Below are positions 36,001 through 47,200 of a stretch of DNA of 64,000 bases, one piece after another; positions within the stretch are counted from its first letter, which is position 1, and every line of letters begins with the position of its first letter. Location of the stretch: positions 130,341,533-130,405,532 of the forward strand of contig NC_088171.1 in NCBI RefSeq assembly GCF_028769735.1, written 5' to 3'. The position numbers and the translations under genes were made by a program. The notes under the pieces were generated by a model. That model had not been told where the DNA came from, ran no database searches, and saw only the letters and a list, made by a program, of their open reading frames with translations. This DNA is from Zonotrichia leucophrys gambelii. Lineage: Eukaryota > Chordata > Aves > Passeriformes > Passerellidae.

Positions 36001-38650
36001 CCAAGCCTGAATAGAGCATGAGTTTAACCCAAAATGTCATTTTGGGTATCTTCAGGGAGCTGGGAGCACCTCCAGGAGGTCTGTCTTGGTCCAGATGCAG
36101 TAAGAGATGAAGCACTTCTTTCCAGACACTGAGACAAAATAAAAATGGACAGCAGATGAGTCATTTTCTTCCCCAGCTTTGTGATGGACTGTTTCACTCT
36201 CACATTACAGAGATGAAAGAACAGAGCAGTACGGTCCTCTTAGCGGGATTGTAACAGCCACAAATCCTCATCTTCTTGCTCTCCAGGGGCCTGCCACCTT
36301 TTGTGCTCTTTCATAGATGGTTAGCACTAAAACCACTAAAACATTGCCATCTCCAATTGAGTGAGAAGCTGAGGCCATATCACAGTAGTTCTTTGCTTCT
36401 GAATCAGCGGTCAATCCATTCCAGGAAGATAAAAATACAGAATAAATATTGCTGTTATTCCACATGTCCTGGTAGTATCATTTCAATCTGTTGACTGTAC
36501 AGTCTGTGCACTGGTTAATGCTGTAAATGCTCCTTTTAAAACCTGGGAAGTTAGAACAGATATTATTTTAATGAAAGCATAGATGTGGAGGCTACAACAA
36601 AATCCACAGGAAGATTCTAAATCCTCCAACACTTAGGATTTTTCATCAGCCTGGATTTAAATTGACCCTAATAATGTGTATACTTAGTGCTTACAATCAC
36701 ATGTATAAGGTCCATAAAAAATACAATTTACCAGCTGTGCAAGTATTTTTCTAATGACTCAGACTCTCTACTTTTTTGTTATTGTATAAAAATGTGATGC
36801 TTTTAAACTGAGCGGCATAAATTACATTGTTGCTTCTCTGCTGCCATATAATATAACCTTTCCCCATGGTTATACATTTTAAAAGGGAGGTATAGAAAGT
36901 TCGTGTATCCAGTGCACCTCCTGGAGTTCAGCTTTCAGGCCCTTTTCCTGATCATTTACTTCCTCATTCTCGAAGATATAAAATCTTCCTGTTAGTTGTT
37001 TATATCATGGGAGGCATGGGACGCCTGTGCTTTCAGGTGTCTTTCTCTGGTGGAAGGGATATCTTCAATTCTTAATTGAAGATTATAGCAAAATCTTATA
37101 TATAATAATATTTAATTATTATGGAAAAAAAAAGTGTTGCTGTCACAGAACATACCTTTTGCAGACTGTTGCCATAAAATATGTTACCTTTCATGGTAAT
37201 GTAAGTAAGTCTCTATGAAACCAAACCTGGTCAAAAAATTCCTGTATCTGAGTTTCTCTACAGGGAAGAGTACAGATGAGTAAAAAAATTGCTTCCAAGC
37301 ATGGAAGGTAGCAATTTTATTTTCCCACCATCAAGAGCCTCACTGAGATAAATAGGATTAGGATGTGACTGGGTCCTGCATGTAGTAATTCTGGGCAGAA
37401 CTAAGGCAAGAGTCCAAGAGTCTTGCATTACAAAATCATTAAACATTAGCTTTTTTATGTTTTGGCAGAAAGATTGCACCATGCCATCAATCATTAAAAA
37501 GTATGTGCAAAATATAACAAATTTCTCATTTAAAAGCAAAGTGAAAGATTCCTTTGCATGACTTGTTCTTTACAAGTGCAGAATTAACATGATAGCACAA
37601 TAAATCAAACATTGAATTGGAAGATTTATCATTTGGCTTTCTGTGTAGGACACATATGCCCCATGACTTACTGAGTGTCCCAGTCATGGAAAAATGCCCA
37701 TTTAGTGTGACTTTGGTGCAAGTGAATCAGTTAGCAGAAGGGCTGTAGGACCTTATTTTAGGCTCACTTAAATGTATGGCTTGAACATCATCAGGAGATT
37801 TGACTGTGGTTTAACAGGTAACCAATACATAGAGCACAGTCCTAAGGGCTAATTATTGCCAACATGATGTGTCTCTCCAGAGGCAGATTAATGTAAACTT
37901 GTATTTCTAATGCACCACATAGAACAGCCCATCTGCCAGTATGATTCAACTTTTCCTGAGATTCAGTTTGTTATGTACATTTGTCCCTCTTTCAGGAGGT
38001 TGTAAAAAAACTTAACAAAATTGCAGCTGTTTGAAGTGAAATGTTAAAAAAGTGAATGTAACTTCTTATATTAAAAAAATTAATATATGTTTTGATTTTC
38101 AATGAAATATTTCAAAAATACTAATAAGTGATGGGAAAATGTAAGTATATAAGCATAATTTTGAAACTAAGAACAAACAGAAAAGAGAACTAACACATTT
38201 ATCTTCTGTTCATTTATTTTTAAAAGATTGTCCTTTATTCTATAAAATTATATTTGTAAAAGGTTCTTTCCTTAGATTTAGCAATGCAAAAGCATTTATA
38301 TTTTTTTAATTGCTTGCACTTTTATTTAACTTAACTACCATGTACATGCTTGGAAACCTAGCTTTCAATAGCAACAAAGTATGTACATAATTAGTAATGG
38401 GGCCTTCAATCATTCTCCCTCTCATGTTCCACTGTTTTCCCATATTCCAGCACAGTTATGTGCCCTTTAAGCTATTTTTATCAAGTGTGACAACTTTGAA
38501 CTTGTTCCAAGACCATATTGCCTTAGATGTGACCTTCTGGTGTGGAAGTTAAATGTTCTCTGAAAATCTTGCATATAACATGTACTTCTCTATATTTACT
38601 CTAAATGTAATATCTTCAAAGAATACCAAAAAGTCAGTGAAACATGAACT
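33001..38650. other. Intergenic sequence, nothing recognisable
   Basis: This AT-rich sequence has only short chance frames on both strands. I see no repeat family that I can name, no RNA gene and no coding exon. Some unique-looking stretches, such as about 37850-37930, could be conserved non-coding DNA, but that cannot be judged from one sequence. Confidence 0.5.
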
Positions 38651-38659
38651 TTTTCTATA

Positions 38660-38745
38660 ACAGCCCTAGAGCCTGATCCTTTATACATGACTTCAGTAGG
38701 ATTTACACATGTGTAAGGGCTGTGGACCATGTGTGCAAATATGGA
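38660..38745. repeat. Possible old MITE-type repeat relic
   Basis: The stretch GAGCCTGATCCTTTATACAT, then GACTTCAGTAGGATTTACAC and ATGTGTAAGGGC resembles palindromic elements abundant in reptile and bird genomes. Those share a CCTGATCC..GACTTCAATGGGA..ACACATGTGTAAG pattern. The match is from recall and the relic is short and diverged. Confidence 0.4.
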
Positions 38746-38749
38746 CACA

Positions 38750-41660
38750 TGTTGTATCATATTAAGGTTCAATAATAAGGCTGGCCAGGAAACAAGGATT
38801 CTGTTTCGTGAAAGACTCTGAGGTTTTGGCATTTGGTTTCATTCTGATGCAGGGTGAAATCAAGACTTTTCAGCATGTTTTGAAAGCAAGAGAGTCTGCA
38901 AAGGAGACAGAAGACAGACTTGTAACCAGGGATAAGTGTATACCTGTCGTGGTGGATCCTCATGTCAAACACTGCTTCAAATCAGACAGCAGTGATTCAA
39001 ACTTGCATATGCCCTGGGCAAGATGAATTTCCTTGTTACCACATTATTTGTTGTCCATAAACAAGTGAAGCCCTCCCTCCTCATTCTGAGTGAAATTCCA
39101 TTCTAAGGTTGAGGTAGGCAGTCCTGGTCCTCTTGTGCTGCTGGCCCAGAGTTTCACCTGCAGAGCCATCATCTGGCTGTGAGCTGTCCTGAGTGCCAGG
39201 GGACCCTGAGGTGTGTTTGGTCCCAAGGCAGGTGACAGGCCATGGTGCTCTCTGGGCTCTGCAGACCTGTTCCCTGAGAGGCTGCAATCTACCCAGCAAG
39301 CACTCACAAAGCAGAGTTTGGGCACCAATGATATAAGCAAAAGGGTCTGGTGGTTTTATATCTCAGGCTTTTATAATGTGGCACAAGAATTCATGTCACT
39401 GGAGTTGTTTGTGTGTTATAGATATAAAATATTTGCCTAAGATGTATGTTTCTGGAGTATCAGCTTTTCTTTGGGTTTATAAGGAATTGGGTATCAAATG
39501 GAGTGAATATTCAGTTAGATGAATGGTTTTTGGTCAGAAAAGACATGCTGAATGAGTGTGAACCCCGTCAGCTCTGTTCTATTTCATTGGTCTGAAATGA
39601 AATTAAGCATTATTTCATTTGTTTCTTAAAAAATGACAGTGTTGCTAAAAAGACTTTGAGATGCTTATGCATTTGAGATATATCTGTATCACATAATCAA
39701 CAAATGTTTAGTGTACCTTGAGCCTCCCACAAATATTGCCTTAGTAATGTGCTTTGTTCTGCAATAATGTGGTAGATGATAGTAAAGCAAATCTCACACA
39801 AATTACATTTCCATTTCTATTGTACTATAAAAGTTAACTTTTCAAGATTTGATGTAACCTTAGCAAGCATTAGATGATAACTTAACTAAATATATATTTG
39901 AATATTGATTTCATACAATAAAAACCCAAAAGAAATCCTCAAAAGTTTGAGTGAAATTCTTATGGACAAATGGAATATAGCTTTGCCTGTGGGTTGAAAA
40001 AGATCTGAAAATATTAGTGGGTGCCTACTTTCTTCAGCTTTTACAGTGCTTGCTTTACTGTTTGCAAGCACTGACCTGTGAAAGCAGTAGGAAACAGTTC
40101 AAAACCAGTAAAGACAAATTCTAGAAGAGGAAATAGAAATTGACAGATTATTTTAAATTTGAATACTTAGAAAATTGGTGAACAGGAAAAAAATCTAAAT
40201 TTTCTCTGAGTTTATTTCCAAGACAATTATCCAAATTTAGTCTCTCTATTTGAAAAAACTCAAAGACTATATTTTAAATTGAAAAAATAGGTTTGCTTTC
40301 TTCATCATTTGTTGTTGGCATGACCCTAGACAAGTTTCTGGTACATTTTGCCTAAGGGCCAAAGTAATACTTCCACTCTGAATGTTAAATACTATCCAGC
40401 AATCTGTCCTAGATCTGGCCAAGCAGACATTTATTCTGTTCTTTTTTATTAAAACAATATTTCAAAGAGTTACTTTCCAAAAAAAAAAAAGGGCAGGGAA
40501 TTGGAGCTGCCCTTTTTGAAGAGCAGATGATGGTTAAGTTTTAACATTTATGTGGTAGCACCAAAGAGGCATGACCTAGTCCCCAGTCAAGCAGAGGCAG
40601 TTGAACAGATGATATGAGGTGTAAATACTGAAGATCTGCTTCAGTGTGCCTGGTAAATATTATAAGCAAGGACTGTTCCCTCTCTGTAGATGTGGAAGCA
40701 AATCAGAAAGATCATAACTGATTTTGACCAGGAGTCAGTGTGAGAGACAAGATTAGAATTGCAGAGTTGGTTGCTGTGGAGTTCAGTTCAATGAGCAGCC
40801 CTGAGGCCCATTCGGCAGGCAGCACGTTTGGCCCTCTGAGCTGAGCCCTCCCTTACCAGCTGCAGGCCCTTGCTCACTACAGGCCACAGGCAAAGGAAGG
40901 AGCGAATGCTTTTCACAGAAATTCTCAGACTGAGCTCTTTCACCAAGGATATATTTTAGCATTGTGTTTTCCCACTATCTGTATGCCACTATGTGTACTC
41001 AAATAAAGTGGACCAGCAAGACTTCCTGCAACAGTGCCCCTCTAATCAGGTATCAGATCCCCCCCAAATGAAACTTTGGTTGCCTTGTGTTCAAGAACTT
41101 AGCTGGGAATGGCTGTGTGAGGGAGTATGAGTGACCTGTCATTGTGGGGAAGAAAACAGTGCACTAATGCATGCTTATATCAGTGAAATAGCAGAAATAC
41201 TAACAAACAAATCCATGAATGGACTTCATGGACGGTAAAATCATTTGTCTGAAAGGCACAAGTGCGTCAAAGCTCATGTCCTTTTGGTGCAATAGGACAG
41301 TGAGCAGCATAGATCTCACAGTCATATCAAAATAGAGTAAGCAGAGTATTTTAAGGCTCTTTTTTTTTAAGGAGCTAGAGGACCCAAATTTGTCTTTGCT
41401 CTGACCTCAGTGTGTAGAGGCAAATGCCAACCAGAAGAGGGAGCACATGTCAGCTGGAAGTCAATTCCCAGAGCTCTACCGGCTCGACTAATTACTATGC
41501 TGACAAATACAGCCATGTTGGCAAAATAAATAAAAAAGATAAATCCGGGCTTGCCTTCAGGAAAAGGTCAAAGCTGATCAGAAAGGAACTGATATGTATA
41601 TATGCCATTGAACTGCCCTAGCAGAAGTATTTCCACGTGTAAGAGTGGCTGGATTTGAGA
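38750..41660. other. Intergenic sequence with a hairpin
   Basis: This stretch contains a stem-loop at 40027-40095 (described separately) and a short A run at 40481-40491. GC-richer patches at 39040-39340 and 40790-40890 have no recognised identity. No gene is supported; the frames at 38808-39026 and 39044-39340 lack splice or domain evidence. Confidence 0.5.
40027..40095. repeat. Imperfect stem-loop of pre-miRNA size
   Basis: GTGCTTGC (40046-40053) pairs with GCAAGCAC (40064-40071) around a 10-nt loop. GCTTTTACA (40037-40045) pairs with TGTGAAAGC (40077-40085) with one G-U pair, after a 5-nt bulge (40072-40076). Weaker outer pairing (TTTCTTC with GTAGGAAA) extends it to about 70 nt. No known microRNA seed is recognised. 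Confidence 0.6.
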
Positions 41661-41822
41661 CAGAAATGTGTCACTCTTGAGCTTTCATAGTCAGCTCATG
41701 AGATCAACAGCAGGCTCCTTGCTGTGCCTCTCCCACTTACAGTTCACACAGAGATCACTTATGTCTGTAGTACGAGTCATTTCTTGCTGCAAAGAGGCCA
41801 TGACCACTAATTGCTCTCCTCT

Positions 41823-42135
41823 TTTACTCTCTTCCTCTTTTTGCCCTCTTTTGGTTTTTCTTTTCCCTGTTCTTCCTGCTGCTGTGTCCCTCAGGTCCGG
41901 TTCTAGGCCCAGCTCCCGGGCCCTGGCCCGCAGAGCCGAGGGGCAGCTGCGCGCTCCGGCTGCCTCGGCACCCCGCGGCTCCGGGGCCCGCTCTCCCTGC
42001 GTGCGGAGCGACTCCGGCCGTGGCCAGTGCAGCTGGCTCTGCTGGCAGGAGGGCTTGGCCTGGGGAGCAGCGAGGCTGCCCTGCCACAGGACTTCCACTG
42101 CCATCTTTTCTGCTGCCTCTGACACTGGAGCACAA
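41823..42135. promoter_or_regulatory. Orphan CpG-rich patch (candidate regulatory element or exon)
   Basis: Between about 41890 and 42030 there are roughly 20 CpG dinucleotides in 140 bp, while the surrounding tens of kilobases are nearly CpG-free. It starts directly after a strong splice-acceptor-like tract (TTCCTGCTGCTGTGTCCCTCAG, ending at 41895). Both strands stay open for over 100 codons here, as GC-rich DNA often does, so open frames are not evidence of coding. It could be a distal regulatory island for OSR2, the first or internal exon of a non-coding RNA, or an unknown coding exon. Confidence 0.4.
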
Positions 42136-43689
42136 CTCTAAACAGTTGTCTTGGCATCAAGGCTGTGCAGCCAGAACATAGGGTGACTCAGAGGGGTTGC
42201 ATGTGGGTAATTGGGAAGCACTGATTCATCCAAGAGGGACTTGCCATTCTCCCTTAAGTTTAGCACTCATGTGAGATTCTTTTCCTCCCTTTGCAGATTT
42301 TTCACCCTGCACTCATTTGTTTGCAGCTCTCTCTCTCCAGCACCCGTTGGCTTCTCAAGCTCCTTCTTGTCCCCACTGACTCTTATTTTCAGTCTTCTCT
42401 GTCACATTCTTTACCCTCCACTCCCTATTTTCTATTGTTCTTTTTATTCTTGTTGTCCCCCGTTTTCCTTCTTCCTTGTTCTTGTCTCTGCCTCTTTGTT
42501 CATAATCCCATCTCTAAAGTGACATCTCACATCTTCATCCTACCAGAAAATAGTCTTGTTTGCAAGCTTACATCTATTTTTCTTTCTTCTGATGGACATG
42601 CCACTTAAAACGTCTTTGCTTCCTTGAAGGGCTCTGATTAAGATTGCAAATATTTTTCTTTAAATAGTTAGAATGAAACAATGATTTCAGGAATATTTAC
42701 TCAACAATTTATTTTCTCTTAAATGTATTTGCGTCTCCTTAAATAATAATTGAACTATGTTATAGAATAATTAAGTCTTCGCAACAATCAATTAACATAT
42801 AGAAAATAAATTTAGAATAAAAAAATTAAATTGCAAAGCTTTATTTGAAGTTAAAATTTTCCTGATCATATATGTGAGTTACATGGCTGTACATAGAAAC
42901 TAAAATACTTAGTACAGGTATTCATTATTGTCTTTTTTTTTTTTTAATCTGTCCTATAGTGTGACTTTTTGCAAATTATTAAAAATAGATAATTTTGCAT
43001 ATTATTATTTTTTGGTTCATTACCAAAACTAGAAAGCTGTTTTCCTTTCTCTATTATTAATAAGACCAACAGAAGAGGTATAAGTGACAGTTTGGGACAA
43101 GAGATCATTAGGCTTTACATAGTATGGAGTAACTAATATTATTCTTTCCAGCCTTTTCTTTCTTTCTGAGACACTTGATCTTTTGAGCGCTTGATCTTTT
43201 TAAGCAATGCCAGGTCAAGTCAGTTATCTAAGGAATAGTTTGCTAGAGAAAACAAAAAGGCAATGATGTCTGACAGTCTTCAAATGCACTTTGTACCTTG
43301 TTGTTTTAGTGTCAGCTATTGACAGATCTAGTTGGGGAAATTTCTGGTCCTATCAGCAACAACAATTCAATCTTCCATAGCACTTTTCACATCAGAGCAC
43401 ATTACAAATAGCATTATCATCCCTCTGTTGATAGCACAGGAGGTTGGGGTAGGGATAACTGACAGGTTATAGGTAAAGGAAAGGTTTGACTGGAAGAAAT
43501 AATTTTCCAGTAGAAAACAAATACAATGTGAAGTCTTTCAGTGACATTTCTCCACCACCAAAATAATCTTACATGAAGAAATTTTCAAATCTTGCTGAAA
43601 TTGCCCAATCTCTAATCTGACTTTAGGTATAGTTGCAAAAATAGTGAAATTAGGATAACTTTTAGTGACATTGTTTTGGCTTAGTCAGG

Positions 43690-43748
43690 TCTTTTCTTTC
43701 TTTTTCTTTCTTTTTTTTATTTTTTCTTTTTTTTTCTTTTTCTTTTCT
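43690..43748. repeat. Polypyrimidine CTTTTT-type tract
   Basis: Nearly 60 bases of T with regularly spaced C occur on the plus strand, with one short A interruption. It is a low-complexity tract with mirror symmetry of the kind that can form triplex DNA. Confidence 0.85.
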
Positions 43749-44540
43749 AAAGTACAAGTTCAGTCTCTGGTCTCTGAGGAAACATTCCTTCTCTACCACA
43801 CAAGTGGTAAATAAAATCTACAAATAAATTCTATTTCCCCAAATGTATAGGATACAAAAAAATGTATTCATTAGTGTGAGATATAAAAATGTAGACTCAC
43901 ACTTCTGAAATCTACGGCTGTTCCTTTCACACTTGTGCCAAAGGCAAACAAACATAATTCTCCCTGGCAGCTGGACGACATTCCAAACAGCCACCACATT
44001 AATTCACTCACCTCCATCAGCCTCCGCCTGCAACCTGCACAGCTTGCTGCCAGGAAGCCTGGCAATAAATTCCTACTCTAAATACCAAACAAGGTAGAAA
44101 ATGCCATACAATGCATTATTCCAAAGGACAAAAATGGGCTTGGATGATAGGGATACTGACCAAGGGGCTCTTCCATTGCCTTTTGGAGTTCTCCTTATTG
44201 CCCTTGTGGAGATTGGCAGCTGCCACAAAAAAATGTAGTTTTGCACTGACAATTGAATTCTGGATTTTTTACTCAAAATTTGAGTCATTTTTTAATAACA
44301 ATCAATAGCTAGATGTTTGATTAAAACTAAAATTTTGTATGTTGATGATATGCAAATGAATGTTCAGACCTGATGTGATAGTGAGGGATCAAGCCTGGAA
44401 TTGCTGTGTATCCTACTGCTTCTGGAGAAGGGTGTTGTGGACACTGTGCTGCAGCTCTGCAACATCTCTCAGTGAGGCTTTTTATTTTCTCTCCAACAAA
44501 CTATATATGAAAAGGCAGGTAAGTACCAAATTATAACATG

Positions 44541-44597
44541 GTTTTATATATATATATAAAACATGGTACCACATTATAATCTATGGTTATAGATTAT
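44541..44597. repeat. AT-rich palindrome pair
   Basis: GTTTTATATAT followed by ATATATAAAAC forms a perfect 22-bp palindrome (44541-44562). A second hairpin follows at 44576-44597, with ATAATCTAT pairing with ATAGATTAT across a GGTT loop. Confidence 0.9.
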
Positions 44598-47200
44598 GTT
44601 TATTTATACATATATATTCGTTTTGGTTTAGGTTTTTTGTACCATGTATGTACACAAAACCTTTCCACTTTTCTCTTGGTCTTTAAGTTGTTATTCTTTT
44701 AATTTCAAGAAAAAGCCCAAGAACTAAAAGTAAGTCTGTTCTTGGAGAAAACAGAGTGCACCTTTCTCACCTAACAGCAACTGCAAATAAAATGGCCACC
44801 ACCTCAAGAAATAGACAATTTCTCATCAAGTTAAAGTTAGAATATGCAATAAAGGCATCACAAATTCAAAGGTGTTCAAACGTGGGCTAGTTCTGTGGGT
44901 TTTTTTGTGTTCACCTTTTTCAGAAAAGCTGTATTTCATTCTGAAATGAAATTACCCCAATATGTTAATTTTGTTTTCCCTGAAATAATTTTCAGGAGTT
45001 CAACCTAAAAGAACACCCAGCAAACTAAGTTTTCCAACTTCTTGGGTTCTATGAGTATGAAGATCTGAGAGGGAAAACTCAACAGAGCAGCTGTCAAAAA
45101 AGGTTATTGCTGCTTTGGCTTAAGATTGCACTCAGCACACAAATTAGCCATTCTGTACATTCCAGCCAAAAGTAAGTGGAATAAAATAAAAGTAAAGGAA
45201 TAAAATCATTCTCAGAAGTGTAACAGGCATTTGAACTCTCAGAAAAGTTTTACTCTGTGTTTTGAGCAAAGTTGATGACAATAATTTCATGCAAACTGCT
45301 TCCACACATGCTAGTTTTACTAACTTTGTGTTAGTTCACTGCATCTAGGGATGGTAAAAAGCTCCCTCTGTTTGATTAGTCTTCTATCTTGACTTTATCT
45401 TTTTAAAGTTTTGCAAAGCTGATAAAAATACAAAAGTTCACACAGAAGAATTTATTTGGATTTCAGTCAAAGCTTTGATAAAATGAGCTTCTGTATCAGC
45501 AAAAGTAGCTCATTTTTGAACAACAGGGTAAGTAGTTCATGAAAAGGTATTTTACACCTTAGAGAAGCATTACTTGGGAAAACCTTATACCCTAGATCTA
45601 TGCACTTTTCATGCATTCTTTGAATGAGCATTTACTCCTCAGTACAACTGTGATGTATTTTCAGTGCTTCTTTTTGCAGAATAGAGGTCATTCAGGGGAT
45701 CTCAACTTTTCTTGTTGTTTTTGAAGTTGCACTAGGATCTCTACTTGTAGGCTGCTTACTATGTTGAGTGGCTGTCATTTCTGTACAGTTAGAGCTACTC
45801 TGAGCTTTCTAGTACAAATTGAATTCAAACCTGTTTACTCCTGCTGCCCAATTCTATTTGCACTATATTTTCTGCCACAGGCTCCTTGCCTGAGATGGAG
45901 TTATTTTCTGTAGGTCACAAACTGTGCAAATGTCTCCTTTAATTTTTTTTTTCCAGCATAGTTGAATTATTTTCCTGCATAATTTTGATTTAGTTCACTC
46001 TCCCTTAGGACTGATACTTTCCAGTTACATGCTTTTCTTCTTTATGATTTTATTCACCTCAGAATAATTTGCACTGTTCTGTGGACTTCCTAAAATAGCA
46101 GCGTAGTGTAAGGAGCTATAGGGTCCACAGGTCCTGCTGTAATGGCTCCCAGACAGGGACTAAGTGCTTCAGTCCTTTCACATTTAAAACTACTGTTGAC
46201 CTCAACAAAGCATAAGGAGATAGTTGGATTTAACTGTCTTCACCTCAAAAAGGACATGCACTGAGCAAAGAGACAAACTTGGCTAGGAGAAGTACACTTT
46301 AATCTGCACTTGCAAGTCTTCCAGTGCTTCAGTTTTTTCATACCAGCTGCTGAGCTTTAAGTGGCTTTGCTTTCAGGGTTTTTTTAAAGTTAATTTTTCT
46401 TTACAGAAATGACACCACTGTGCTGTATTTTTGCTTTACCTTCTTAGTGGAGATTTACAATCCAAATTCCAGAACAAGAACTGCTTTAGACTGGGGGGAT
46501 GGTGGTGCTCAGTTTTGAAGTCTCAAGATTTTATCTTGAGTTTCAATATTTGCTTCTTCCTTTATAACTGCCATTCTTGGATGTGAATGAACCCATGACC
46601 GTTTTAAGCTGTTTTTCCTTTGTGCGCGTTTCTACCCCTCACATTTGTAACATCTGAAAATATAAATTTTGATAAAAGATTAGAAGTTTTAAAATTACAT
46701 CTTATTTTTTCTGGAATTTAAGATTTTTAAGCCAATCTCATTTTTGACACCTCTAGGATGCCAGTTTCAGGGTTAACAAAACTATATGCTTCAATGTGAT
46801 TTGAAACCCAGGGAGTTAACAGAGCCTTAAAGAACATCGAACATCTGACAAAAAAAGACACAAAAGGGACAAAGAAGAAAATGTCACACACACACACAAA
46901 ACTGAAAAAGACCCTTTTAAAAATGTATTTATAATTCAGTTAGTATTTAACAGGGATAAATTGAAGATCCTTATTTTTCATTTTCAATTACTTTCCTATC
47001 ATATCTGCTAAATTTACAGGTCAGAAATTTTTTTCCAGCTGGCAACCTGCAGCTTCCACATGAGATTTGAAAGTAAAAAATATTCATTCTGCCTCATAGG
47101 TCACTGATGGCAATAAAGATTCCACAATAGGAAATTAGCTGACAATTTGGTTGATGATGTACAAAACAGAATAGAAGCCAGCTCACCCTCCCAGAGCTCC

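Larger units (their letters stand above)
42140..47200. other. Intergenic AT-rich sequence
   Basis: A pyrimidine-rich stretch (42240-42520) is followed by very AT-rich DNA with a T13 run (42933-42945) and a CTTTTT-type tract (43690-43748). AT palindromes lie at 44541-44597, and there is a short CA run at 46886-46900. No gene or named transposon is seen. Confidence 0.5.

Noticed and set aside
41668..42141. 157-codon plus frame and 144-codon minus frame as a protein gene
   Set aside because: Both strands are open at once because the DNA is GC-rich; neither translation shows a domain. I kept the CpG patch itself as the observation.
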